Assembly (NCBI GenBank): GCA_913061235.1
Contig: CAJXTB010000007.1
Coordinates: forward strand, 124,001-188,000
DNA length: 64,000 nt
DNA from: an uncultured Pseudomonadota bacterium
GTDB taxonomy: Bacteria; Myxococcota_A; UBA796; GCA-2862545
Direction of reading: 5' to 3'
Below the pieces are notes generated by a model. It saw nothing but the letters and a program-made list of their open reading frames with translations, was not told the origin of the DNA and did no database searches. The translations under genes were made by a program, and so were the position numbers. Within the stretch, counting starts at the first letter, position 1; every line of letters begins with the position of its first letter. Positions 33,356 to 41,763 of the stretch are shown piece by piece.

Positions 33356-35395
33356 CTACGCGTCGTACCGGCCTGGACAGAGTGTTCGCGCCGCAGCCAT
33401 GGGGTCTTGAGCCTGACGAATCGGCGCGGTCGTGAAGGGCAGCAGCAGATCGCTCACTGATTCCACTGGGCGTTTGCTGGTCACCAGCTGCCGCAAGATC
33501 TGAACCGCGACGGGGTACCACTCACCGCTCTCGCCGGACCATGGAACTTGAACGCGGCGATTGGCATCTGGCTGTCCCGCCTTGATGAAGGCCACTTCCT
33601 CGGCCAAGACGGCATCGAATTGTGCGACGGAAACGCGGCCGTGTGCCACCTCTGCCCATAGCTCCCAGCGTGAGCGCTCGGTGGTGGCCAGGTCGTCCAT
33701 CACGCGCACAAAGACGGACTCGCCACGCTGGTTGGTCATGGCTGAGGGAAGCGCCACACAGCCGGTGCCAGACAGCCAAGCGGCAATGTACTGGAGCGCT
33801 TGGAACACGTTGTAGCGCACCTCTTCGGTGTCGCTATTGGACACAACATCGCTCTGAACAATGTCTGCGGCCAGCAAGCGCCGTGGGTAGAGCGGGTCGT
33901 CCTCGTCGAGGCCGTGAACGTCTCTGCCGTCAATGAAGTCGAGCAGGGGAGCGAGCTCAACAGGGTCGGGGACAAGCGCGCCAACAACGTCATGAAGGGC
34001 GTCGTCATCGGGGTCTTGCATGCGGCGTCGAAAGGCTTCGACAAGCGCAATACCAATGCGGACAAAGTCGGGGTGGGCAACCCAGAAGCCGTCCAGTCCG
34101 CGCCGAAGCTGGGTGACAACGTCGCGGATGTAGCCGACCATGCTCACCTGGAAGGACTCGGCGTTGCCGTCCTCGAACAAGGTGCCGTACATGCCGCCAA
34201 TCTTGATGGCGCCAATCGGGTCGAGGGCTTCGGCCAGCCGAACGTGGGACTCCTTGATGTGGTGGATGACGATATTCGGGTCGGCCTTCACGGGGATTCG
34301 GTAGTTCGGGTCGTGCTTAAACAAGCGAGCGGTCGCGGCGAGGAAGTCATGCCAACCCAGGGAACCGCCGGCAAAGTACGGATGCAGGGCGTCTGCCATC
34401 TCGCGAATACGGAAGATGGCGCGCGGCGTCTCGAAGACCACGAACAGGCGGGTCACACCTGGCGTGAAGGAGGGGTCGCGCTTGGCAATCTCGGCTTCGG
34501 TCGCCCGGACCAAGGCGGCAAAGTAGGCCGCTTCTTCTTCGTTTTCGAGCTTGGGCACGTAGAAGGTGAGGGCTGTTCGGTCACCGCGGTTGTGCCAGGC
34601 GTGGAGCACCAGGTCGACGATGTGCAGGGGGAGTGGGTTGCCGTGTAGCAAATGACCGGCATCGGGCAGGGCAATGCCTGGCACGCGCTTTACCGGGATG
34701 GACAACCGGTCGCTGGCGAGCTCGTAGGTCTTGCCGTTCTTTGGGTCGGTGAATGAGAGCGACGCGTTGTAGCAATGCCGCAGGTTCTCGGTCGCTGCCA
34801 GTAAGTCGCCAATGAAGGGGGTCTTGCTGTCTTCGCTGTCTGCACCCCAGCGCGGCACAATGCCCGAAGCGTCAACGAGTTCGCCTACAATAGGGGCTTC
34901 ATCGGGCCGGATGCGGTGCAGCGCGTTCATGGCGTGAATGCACATCTTCGGGTCATCGGGTGGACCGAACAGGGTGACGGTAGGACCCTTCAAGAAGTCT
35001 GGAATGTCTACGGGAGGGCCAGCGCACACCGTGTCACTCAGGCCCACAACGAGCCGGCCGGCGTCGTCTCGGTCGCCAATGACGGTGGCGTAGGTCAGGT
35101 CGTGGTAGCCCACACCCCGGTTCGCAGACGCATACAGCGCAGTCCGTTCGTCAATGAACGCTCGGTCCTGTACCCGCTGGTCCAACACCGCTCTCAGCTC
35201 GGCTTTGACGGCATTGTAGACATCGACAACCACCTGCAAGGCCTCAGTGCTCTGTAGCTCTGCGAACGACGTGGCTAGGTCTGGAGCGAGGGTGAGACCT
35301 GGCACACCCTTGGCGTCAACGGCCTCGGCTGCAAGCCGTTGGAGCAGGGGCTCAGACAAGGTGTTCAGGTAGGTCGGAAGGTCCCAGTCGGCCAT
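33356..35395 (-). CDS. Malate-synthase-superfamily enzyme
   Basis: A 679-residue cytosolic protein. The central TIM-barrel segment follows malate synthase A order: LTFYVPKLENEEEAAYF, LFVVFETPRAIFRIREMADA, LGWHDFLAATARLFKHDP, IKIGGMYGTL, then DGFWVAHPDFVRIG. These match the PKLE, ETLPA-F-EI, G-WDYIFS, GGM and G-WVAHP motifs of the family. The N-terminal 200 residues are longer and unlike the usual ~530-residue enzyme, so it is a distant branch. If active it would condense glyoxylate (or another 2-oxo acid) with acetyl-CoA. No isocitrate lyase gene is adjacent. It is a single gene on the minus strand. Confidence 0.7.
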   Translation of the reverse strand: MADWDLPTYLNTLSEPLLQRLAAEAVDAKGVPGLTLAPDLATSFAELQSTEALQVVVDVYNAVKAELRAVLDQRVQDRAFIDERTALYASANRGVGYHDLTYATVIGDRDDAGRLVVGLSDTVCAGPPVDIPDFLKGPTVTLFGPPDDPKMCIHAMNALHRIRPDEAPIVGELVDASGIVPRWGADSEDSKTPFIGDLLAATENLRHCYNASLSFTDPKNGKTYELASDRLSIPVKRVPGIALPDAGHLLHGNPLPLHIVDLVLHAWHNRGDRTALTFYVPKLENEEEAAYFAALVRATEAEIAKRDPSFTPGVTRLFVVFETPRAIFRIREMADALHPYFAGGSLGWHDFLAATARLFKHDPNYRIPVKADPNIVIHHIKESHVRLAEALDPIGAIKIGGMYGTLFEDGNAESFQVSMVGYIRDVVTQLRRGLDGFWVAHPDFVRIGIALVEAFRRRMQDPDDDALHDVVGALVPDPVELAPLLDFIDGRDVHGLDEDDPLYPRRLLAADIVQSDVVSNSDTEEVRYNVFQALQYIAAWLSGTGCVALPSAMTNQRGESVFVRVMDDLATTERSRWELWAEVAHGRVSVAQFDAVLAEEVAFIKAGQPDANRRVQVPWSGESGEWYPVAVQILRQLVTSKRPVESVSDLLLPFTTAPIRQAQDPMAAARTLCPGRYDA

Positions 35396-35440
35396 GTCGT
35401 GCTCCGCAGTGAGCCGTCCGTGTATCCCGCTGGCCGGATG

Positions 35441-36274
35441 CTACTCGGTCTGCCAGTACAGTTCGCTGGGCGGTCCGCAGAGGCTGGCATTGCAGGCTTG
35501 GTAGCGAACCACCCCGGCTTGGGCATCCTGCTTCCACTCCACCCGAACGGTGCCTTCGAGCCAGTAGGTTCGGGTTCCGACGCTGTCGACGGCTCGTCCT
35601 GGCGGAACCTTGGCTTTCACTTGCTGACCCTCTACCCAGATCTGCAGTGGCCTCGCGTTGCGCTCACGCCTTCCGTACACATGAAAGCCATCCGCGATGG
35701 TCACGACAACGGCCGTGCCCGCTTCAGTCTGGACTCCATAGGCGCTGACCGCCGCGTCCCAATCCGGCTCGCCGTGCTCTACAACAGGTGTGGAAGGGGC
35801 GTTGAGTTGACCCGCGCTGAGCTGCTCAATCACGTCTACCACCCGCCGTGCGCGCGTTCGCCCACTCACAGCGGCGGTCTGTTTGGCCCACACCACGGTT
35901 CCGTGTTCGTCCAGAATGTAGGTCGCAGGAACGGGAATCTCCGGGCGCCGCGTATTGGCGACTCCCCACTGCTCCCAGAGCAGCGGCGATACCGACGTGA
36001 TGGGGCTCGTGAGTTCCTCTTCAGCCACAGCGGCTGCCAGGACTTCAGGCGTGTCTGCGCTCAAGATGACCAAGTGGCCACCCGCGGCGGTCAATTCTTC
36101 GGCTGTACTGTCCCAGTCACGCACCTGCGCGACACAGTAGGGTCACCAATCGACCGAGCGTGTCAGCTCAATGACGGTGTACGGGTGCCCCTCCAGCGCG
36201 ATGTCGTCATGGGTGGGAAACGTGTCACCAACATCGGGTCCGCTTGCTAGGGCAAGCGCTACAGTCCACCACAT
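35441..36274 (-). CDS. Probable selenoprotein: peroxiredoxin/thioredoxin-fold domain with UPYC + DsbD-alpha-like domain
   Basis: Continuous frame of 277 residues from the ATG at 36274 (ribosome site GGAG) if the UGA at 36143-36145 is read as selenocysteine, residue 44. The N-terminus is a short signal (MWWTVALALA). The AhpC/TSA-like domain (about 16-150) has SVDW-U-PYC, where relatives have DWCPYC, then QVRDWDSTAEEL and HLVILSADTPEVLAAAV, VPATYILDEHGTVVW: normal Prx/Trx fold on both sides of the UGA. From ~170 a DsbD-alpha-like domain ends YQACNASLCGPP, two Cys as in thiol-relay domains. A hairpin at 36106-36139 fits a bacterial SECIS. Without Sec the frame would give only a tail from a GTG at 36124. 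A periplasmic thiol peroxidase or disulfide reductase is inferred. Confidence 0.82.
36106..36139 (-). promoter_or_regulatory. Bacterial SECIS-like hairpin just after the UGA codon
   Basis: In the transcript: UACUGU and GUCGCGC (7-bp upper stem), loop AGGU (36123-36126), GCGUGAC, a UGGG bulge, then ACAGUA pairing with UACUGU. Total 13 bp including one G-U pair. It starts three bases after the UGA and the loop begins about 17 bases after it, within the usual spacing for SelB recognition. The GGU in the loop recalls the E. coli fdhF element. Confidence 0.75.
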
Positions 36275-36491
36275 TCGATTCTCTCCGCCGGTTGCTTCCG
36301 GTACGCTTTAACGACGTGTTTGGTTTCATAGGGCCAATGACGACGGCTCGTCGGTTCGGCAGACCACGCTATTGAGGGGCGTCCGGCAGTCGCTTGTGTG
36401 CCGCTGTCATGGCGACATTCATGTCTGGTTCTGTGACAGGTCGGAGTCTGCTCTGGTCCTACGATCCCGTCAATTACGACCTCTGTCACGC
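36275..36491. other. Divergent intergenic region
   Basis: About 217 bases between the selenoprotein start and the promoter candidate of the DUF2330 gene. It must contain the selenoprotein promoter, but I see no strong match. Open frames here are short and unlike coding sequence. Confidence 0.4.
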
Positions 36492-36507
36492 TGGCCCAAC
36501 TCTTGCA
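36492..36507 (+). promoter_or_regulatory. Candidate sigma-54 promoter of the DUF2330 gene
   Basis: TGGCCCAACTCTTGCA: GG at 36493-36494 and GC at 36505-36506 with the right 10-base gap, and TTGCA at -12. The -24 half (TGGCCC) is one base off TGGCAC. The predicted start near 36518 leaves a 22-base leader with GGAG before the ATG at 36540. Weaker than the site at 4473. Confidence 0.5.
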
Positions 36508-36539
36508 TTGTGGTCGACAACCCTGCCCGGAGACTCCGA

Positions 36540-38171
36540 ATGCGCACCCTCGTTTCCCTGTCCGTCCTTGCCCTCGCTGTCCCCTTGGACGCCTTCGCGT
36601 GTGGCGGCTTCTTCTGCAACAACGACTTCCCCGTCGACCAGTCCGCAGAGCAGATCGTGTTTGGCGTCAACTCCGATACCGGTGACACGACCGTTCACGT
36701 CACCGTCTCCTACGAAGGCGAGTCCGACGACTTTGCCTGGATTGTGCCGGTGCCAACCCAGCCGCAGCTCGGGGTATCGTCCGACGCGTTGTTCACCGCC
36801 ATCTCCAGCGCCACTGCACCGCAGTTTATCTTGGAGCAGCGAGAGACGGGCATCTGCAACATGCCCGAGTTTGGCACACGGGACATGGCCACAATGTCGC
36901 CGAATGACGCTGACGATGGTGGTGTCGAGGTTGTGGGCAAGGAGCAGGTTGGCCCGTACGACACGCTGACCTTGCGCGCCGAGTCGTCTTCCGAGCTGCT
37001 GACGTGGCTCAATGAGGCCGGCTACGACCTGCCCTCAAACTTGGAGCCGGTTCTTGCTCCGTACGTCGCGGACGGCCAGTTCTTCGTGGCGTTGAAGCTG
37101 TCTGCCGGAAGCGACACGGGTGACTTGGCACCGCTGGCCATGACCTACCCGTCGACCAGTGCTGCGGTACCCATTCAGCTCACCGCCATTGCTGCCACCC
37201 CGGACATGCCGCTTGAGGTCTACGTTCTAGGAGACGCCCGCGCAGTGCCGGACAACTACCTGCACGTCCAGATCAACGAGTCCGCCATTGACTGGTTTAC
37301 AGGTGGCTCCAACTACATGGACGTCATCTCGCTTGCCGCGGATGAAGCCGGCGGCCAAGCCTTCGCCACGGACTACTCAGGTACCACAGCGAACTTGCGC
37401 GGAACGCTCTGGCAAGAAGGTCAGGTGGACCTAGACGGTCTTCGGGATGCGACCAGCGCCGCCCAGTTTGTTCAGATGGTGTTCGGCCTGGGCTTCCCCG
37501 CGTCTGCGTCATTGTTGGACGCACTCATGGACGTTGTGCCGTTCCCTGAAGAGCTTGCCGACCAGGGACTGCGCCCACAGAACTTCTACGACTGCCTGGA
37601 CTGCTACCCCGAGTACCTGCCGGAAGGACCGTTCGACGCAGACGCCGCCGCCGACCAGTTCGAGGCCAGCTTCATTGACGGCCTTCGCCTTGCTGAAGAG
37701 CTGTTTGCGAGCTTTGACCATGTCACTCGCATGACCAGCTCCATGGACGCCGCAGAGATGACCGTCGACCCCATGTTCGTGTTCAACACAGACATGGAAC
37801 AGCAGGTCAGCAACATCCACACCGCCGAGATTGTGACCCACTGCGGCGTTGGCGAGGGCTGGGACGGTGGCGAGCGCGTGCTTCGCCTTGCGGACGGTCG
37901 ACGTGTTCGCCTGCCGGCCCGAAGCTGGATGTGGGAGAATGACGAGACCGAGTTCAACCTAATGGGCGACCTCACAACACCCGCAGCGCTGGTCATCGAA
38001 GACCTCTCTGCAACCGGCGAAGGCGAGGTCTTGTTCGACTTTAGCGACATTGCTGCCGAGCGCGCGCGTCAGTTTGACCGTCCAGGGTGTGCCTGCAACT
38101 CCGGCGGCAGTCTGGCTGGCTTCTGGACCGTGGGCCTGTTGCTCCTGGGCCTTCGTCGGCGCCGCGCGTGA
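36540..38171 (+). CDS. DUF2330 protein with MYXO-CTERM-type sorting tail
   Basis: A 543-residue exported protein. Signal MRTLVSLSVLALAVPLDAFA is followed by CGGFFCNN, the typical N-terminal Cys motif of DUF2330 proteins, and by SAEQIVFGVNSD and DDFAWIVPVPTQP, also characteristic. The C-terminus has GCACNSGGSLAG, a hydrophobic helix and RRRR, which is the MYXO-CTERM sorting signal (Cys motif, helix, Arg cluster) that directs cell-surface anchoring after processing. The body is beta-rich and acidic with no known enzyme motif. The last codons overlap the next gene (GTGA). A sigma-54-like promoter lies just upstream. Molecular function unknown. Confidence 0.88.
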   Translation: MRTLVSLSVLALAVPLDAFACGGFFCNNDFPVDQSAEQIVFGVNSDTGDTTVHVTVSYEGESDDFAWIVPVPTQPQLGVSSDALFTAISSATAPQFILEQRETGICNMPEFGTRDMATMSPNDADDGGVEVVGKEQVGPYDTLTLRAESSSELLTWLNEAGYDLPSNLEPVLAPYVADGQFFVALKLSAGSDTGDLAPLAMTYPSTSAAVPIQLTAIAATPDMPLEVYVLGDARAVPDNYLHVQINESAIDWFTGGSNYMDVISLAADEAGGQAFATDYSGTTANLRGTLWQEGQVDLDGLRDATSAAQFVQMVFGLGFPASASLLDALMDVVPFPEELADQGLRPQNFYDCLDCYPEYLPEGPFDADAAADQFEASFIDGLRLAEELFASFDHVTRMTSSMDAAEMTVDPMFVFNTDMEQQVSNIHTAEIVTHCGVGEGWDGGERVLRLADGRRVRLPARSWMWENDETEFNLMGDLTTPAALVIEDLSATGEGEVLFDFSDIAAERARQFDRPGCACNSGGSLAGFWTVGLLLLGLRRRRA

Positions 38172-38668
38172 CCCGCAGCCTGCTCATCGTTTGTGCATCC
38201 CTGGTCTGTGGGGTGTTCGCCGGGTGTACGTCGTCTCCCGAAGCCCCGTGCGAGTCAGACGAGGACCCGTCGGTACAAGTTGTGCCGGCGGGTCTAGGGT
38301 TTGACGAGTGGTTGGACGGAGACCCGTTGGTCGCCGCAACACCCCCACAGGGCGGAGCGCCATATACGCCACTTCGGGCGCGCGTTACCGGCTTGGTGGA
38401 CCCGCAGATTGGCGTGACTCTTTCGCTGTCTGGCGTGGACCCGAGCGATGGCTCTGAGTACGGTGAGATCAGCTACGATACGCGATTGATCTGCGCGAAT
38501 GTGGGCGAATCAGCCGGGTTGTGGCTCGCAGCAGATGTGCACTATCGGTACTTTGAGTGGGAGCTTGGCGAGCTCGATGGCCGAGAGGCTGAGATTTCAT
38601 TCTCGGTGGAGGACCTGCACGGGAACGTGGTCGAGAGCAGCATTGGCGGGACACTGGGCGTTCAGTGA
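38168..38668 (+). CDS. Predicted lipoprotein downstream of the DUF2330 gene
   Basis: A 166-residue predicted lipoprotein. The GTG at 38168 overlaps the DUF2330 stop by 4 bp, and the signal MTRSLLIVCASLVCGVFAGC ends in lipobox VFAGC. The mature part is acidic with beta-strand character (ARVTGLVDPQIGVTLSLSG, WELGELDGREAEISFSVED). No family that I can name. Translational coupling suggests that it works with the DUF2330 protein at the cell surface. Confidence 0.72.
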   Translation: MTRSLLIVCASLVCGVFAGCTSSPEAPCESDEDPSVQVVPAGLGFDEWLDGDPLVAATPPQGGAPYTPLRARVTGLVDPQIGVTLSLSGVDPSDGSEYGEISYDTRLICANVGESAGLWLAADVHYRYFEWELGELDGREAEISFSVEDLHGNVVESSIGGTLGVQ

Positions 38669-38836
38669 GCTGGGTCCTAATTGCCCAGCGTCGATGAGCA
38701 GGCTCGCGGTTCTTTCGCGATAGTGAAAGAGCCCCGTCACGGCTGAAACCACCTTACTTAGCGGTGAAATTGCTTTCAATTTGGTTTCTTTCCCCGTTTC
38801 CCTGCGCTGAGCGCTGAACTGGGTGACAATCGGGCC
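38669..38836. other. Promoter region of the kinase operon
   Basis: 168 bases, AT-richer than its surroundings. Two inverted repeats are seen: TCTTTC/GAAAGA (38711-38716, 38725-38730) and AAATTG/CAATTT (38767-38772, 38777-38782). The first could end the lipoprotein transcript but lacks a T-run. The second may be an operator for the kinase operon. Confidence 0.45.
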
Positions 38837-40540
38837 ATGTCCGAACACACCAGTCACATCCCAGACATGCCCGAGAGCTTGTGCGACGGCCGCTACCAGT
38901 TTGAGGGGCGGTTGGGCGAAGGCGGTATGGCCGCTGTGTTCTTGGCCACTGACACCACGCTCCAGGTCAAGCGAGCGGTCAAGGTACTGACGATTGCTCA
39001 CGGAAAGTCCAGTCTTCGACGCCGGTTGAATGCCGAAGCGCGGGCCATGGCTCGTCTGAAGCATCCCAATGTCTTGGGAGTTCATGACGTCGGTACGGAC
39101 GGCGCGCTCGACTATGTCGTGATGGACCTGGCCTTCGGCAGTCTCCAGGACGTCATTGAGGACACCGGTCCCATGGTGCTCGGAGACGCGGTTCAATACA
39201 CCATCCAGGTGCTCTCGGCGCTCGCTTGTGCCCATGCCGAGGGCATTGTTCACCGAGATGTCAAGCCTCATAATGTGTTGCTCGACGGCAATGGTCGCGC
39301 CTTGTTGGCGGACTTTGGCATTGCGTTGCTGGTGGAAGACGACCGACGCACCAAGACCGGCGTGGCCATGGGCTCCCTTGCCTACATGCCGCCCGAGCAG
39401 CGGCTGGATGCGGCGCGCGTGGGACCAGCCGCGGACATCTACAGTGCTGGAGCGATGCTCTACAACCTGCTGACCAACGACAATCCCGTCGATTTGTTCT
39501 TGGCAGATGACGACTCGGATCGGTTCGCTGGGCTACCTCCGAAAGTCGTTCAGGTGATTCGTACCGCCACGCAAGTGATCATGGCGGACCGCTATGCAAG
39601 CGCTGGTGAGATGGCGGGGGAGCTGGTCGAGCTGCTGCAGGCCATGGACCCAAGTGCGCTCGACCGGGTGTGGCGCCTGACCAACCACGAGCAGTTCCCT
39701 GCGCCCTCGGAGCGCTTCACCCAGGGCACCCAGACCAGTCGTCAGACACCCACGCCGGCCACTGCAAGGGCGCAACGCGAACATGTAGACGCCGCGTTCA
39801 CCTTTGTTGAAGCGCTTCCAGAGGAGCAACGCGCCAAGCGGGCGCCAACGCTGATCCCTACCGACAGTGCGGTTTTGCCGGCAGTCGGGGCTGCAGCAGC
39901 AGTACCCGCCGCCGCAGAGCCCAATCGGTGGAAGGGCATTCTTGCCGTGTTGGGACTGTTCTTCCTGCTCATCTCGCTGACCTCCGGGGTGCTGGTCTGG
40001 CGGGTGATGTCCAATGTCATGCCGGGAGAGAGTTCGGCCATCGCCGAGGGTGTCGCTGGCGGAGACCCAACACTCACAACGCCCGCTGTCGTGAACGTTG
40101 AACCTGTGCCGGTCAACGACCTTGTCGAGCCAGTTGTCGAACCCGAACCGGGCAATGTGACGACTGAGCCTGTCCCGGTTCCTGTCGTCCAAACCCCCGA
40201 ACCTGCGGTTGTCTCTGTACCGGAGCCGGCAGCCGCGGTAGCGTCTGGAGGCTCGTCTGCGCACCGTGGGAGCTGGTCGGGTAGCCGCAACGGGAAGTCG
40301 ATGGTCCTCAACCTGCGTGGACCTGCTTCTGCGCTCACAGGAACGGTGACCATCTCCTTTTTAGGAAACACCATTGAGCACAGCGTTGTTGGACAGGCAT
40401 CAGACGGCGTGATTGAGCTGCGGGACGTGGAAGACGGCCCGGATAGTGGCACTTATCGATTTGTACGGGACGGTGATGTGATGGACGGTCGATTTGAACG
40501 AAATGCCGGTGGCATCCGAACGTTCCAGCTGCGGAGATAG
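38837..40540 (+). CDS. Serine/threonine protein kinase, single membrane span (PknB type)
   Basis: A 567-residue kinase. The N-terminal domain has all key motifs: GRLGEGGMAAVFLA (Gly-rich loop), VKRAVKVL (ATP Lys), HRDVKPHNVLL (catalytic Asp), ADFGIALL (Mg-binding Asp) and MGSLAYMPPEQ (activation end). A Pro/Thr-rich linker leads to one membrane helix (ILAVLGLFFLLISLTSGVLV). The outside part is Val/Pro/Glu-rich and then a ~80-residue globular end (GSWSGSRNGKSMVLNLRGP) that could sense a ligand. The next two genes, an OmpA-like and a LysM/FecR protein, follow within 2 bp and by overlap, suggesting a cell-wall sensing unit. Confidence 0.92.
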   Translation: MSEHTSHIPDMPESLCDGRYQFEGRLGEGGMAAVFLATDTTLQVKRAVKVLTIAHGKSSLRRRLNAEARAMARLKHPNVLGVHDVGTDGALDYVVMDLAFGSLQDVIEDTGPMVLGDAVQYTIQVLSALACAHAEGIVHRDVKPHNVLLDGNGRALLADFGIALLVEDDRRTKTGVAMGSLAYMPPEQRLDAARVGPAADIYSAGAMLYNLLTNDNPVDLFLADDDSDRFAGLPPKVVQVIRTATQVIMADRYASAGEMAGELVELLQAMDPSALDRVWRLTNHEQFPAPSERFTQGTQTSRQTPTPATARAQREHVDAAFTFVEALPEEQRAKRAPTLIPTDSAVLPAVGAAAAVPAAAEPNRWKGILAVLGLFFLLISLTSGVLVWRVMSNVMPGESSAIAEGVAGGDPTLTTPAVVNVEPVPVNDLVEPVVEPEPGNVTTEPVPVPVVQTPEPAVVSVPEPAAAVASGGSSAHRGSWSGSRNGKSMVLNLRGPASALTGTVTISFLGNTIEHSVVGQASDGVIELRDVEDGPDSGTYRFVRDGDVMDGRFERNAGGIRTFQLRR

Positions 40541-40542
40541 CG

Positions 40543-41763
40543 ATGTTGATGCTGTTGACCCTTCTGGCGTCTGGCGCAGACTTGGACGTGACGGCGTTAG
40601 CCATTCTGCCTGTGACGGACCCGGACGTGCCCTTTGGAGCGGGGGGGAGTCTTCGTCTTCGGACGGATTGGCAGAGCCCAATCGACATCGGCTTCGTCCT
40701 GGGTGGCGGTGCAACTCCGGACAACGGGTTGTTCTGGGCACGCCCTGAGCTTCGTGTTGCGCTGGACGCTAACGACGCGTTGTCTGTAGTGGCTGGCGGC
40801 GGACTGTGGGCAGAAGGGGCACTCGCGGCCCATGGCACACTGGGCTTGGACTTTGACGTGCCGAGCCGCAAGCGGACCGGGCTTCGTTTTCACACGCGCT
40901 ACCTCGTGTCCACAGGAGACCCTACCTTTCGCGTAGAGTTGGGTGCTGGGATGCGCATTGGTCGACCAGTCATGAAGCCCGTTGTCGCTCCCCCCGAGCC
41001 TGTCCAAACACCTGTAGAGCCAGAAGTGCTGTTGACTCATGTGCCTGATTTCCCGGTGAATAGCGCGTTGGTCTGGGTACCCACCCCCGTCTGCACGTGG
41101 CTTCCACCCGAGCAAGCAAACGACGCCATGCTGACGTTGCCGTCGCTGCCCACAAGCATGGCTGCTGTGGGCGTGTTTGGCCCGGCCGCTGGCGAAGGTT
41201 CGGGGGCTAGCGGCCCTCCCGTTCGCGTGGAGCCACCGCCGCCTCCAACGCAGGGCGACATTGTGTTCGCGTTGAACCCGGGAGACATCGTCGAGGTCGA
41301 TGGCGAACGGGTTGCTTCGACGAACGGAATTGCCACGGCGCGTCGAGACGACGGCGAAGCCCAAGTTCGAATCACCGGTGGTGGGCGGGTCATCGAGACC
41401 CCAATTGGCGTGAGTGCTGGGCGCTCGATCTGGCTGTCCGTTCCCGCCGCTGAACCCCTCCGTGTCCTCTTCCCGAGTGGTTCGAGTGCGCTGAGTGCAC
41501 AGGCCCGTGAGCAGGTCGTGGCAATTGCGGTTGCCTCTGGCGAGAGTCGATTCTCCATTGAAGGAAGCTTCAGCGCCGGCGGCAGCCAGCAGCTCAACCT
41601 ACGATTGGCCGGTGAGCGCGCCCAGGCTGTGATGGACGTCTTGTTCGCCAATGGACTGGACCCCTCCCGCGTGGACGTTCTGTCCCCACAGCCCCCGGAT
41701 GATGGTCTGGATGCCGCTGAACAGCGTGCGGCTGTCCTACGTGTGCTCGGAGATGACTCATGA
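40543..41763 (+). CDS. OmpA-like envelope protein of the kinase operon
   Basis: A 406-residue protein with a short hydrophobic start (MLMLLTLLASGADL). The first ~140 residues have barrel-like alternating strands (LRLRTDWQSPIDIGFVLGGG, cut to 20). A Pro-rich segment follows, then a beta-domain. The C-terminus has OmpA/MotB-like features: VLFPSGSSALSAQAREQV, SIEGSFSAGGSQQLNLRLAG and ERAQAVMDVLFANGLDPSRV. Normally the motif has GHTDxxGxxxxNxxLSxxRA; here GHTD is replaced by EGSFSAGG, so peptidoglycan binding may be altered. It starts 2 bp after the kinase stop and overlaps the next gene by 4 bp. Confidence 0.7.
   Translation: MLMLLTLLASGADLDVTALAILPVTDPDVPFGAGGSLRLRTDWQSPIDIGFVLGGGATPDNGLFWARPELRVALDANDALSVVAGGGLWAEGALAAHGTLGLDFDVPSRKRTGLRFHTRYLVSTGDPTFRVELGAGMRIGRPVMKPVVAPPEPVQTPVEPEVLLTHVPDFPVNSALVWVPTPVCTWLPPEQANDAMLTLPSLPTSMAAVGVFGPAAGEGSGASGPPVRVEPPPPPTQGDIVFALNPGDIVEVDGERVASTNGIATARRDDGEAQVRITGGGRVIETPIGVSAGRSIWLSVPAAEPLRVLFPSGSSALSAQAREQVVAIAVASGESRFSIEGSFSAGGSQQLNLRLAGERAQAVMDVLFANGLDPSRVDVLSPQPPDDGLDAAEQRAAVLRVLGDDS

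Noticed and set aside
34000-34648. Plus-strand open frame opposite the malate-synthase-like gene
   Set aside because: Shadow frame with no family motif and no ribosome site.
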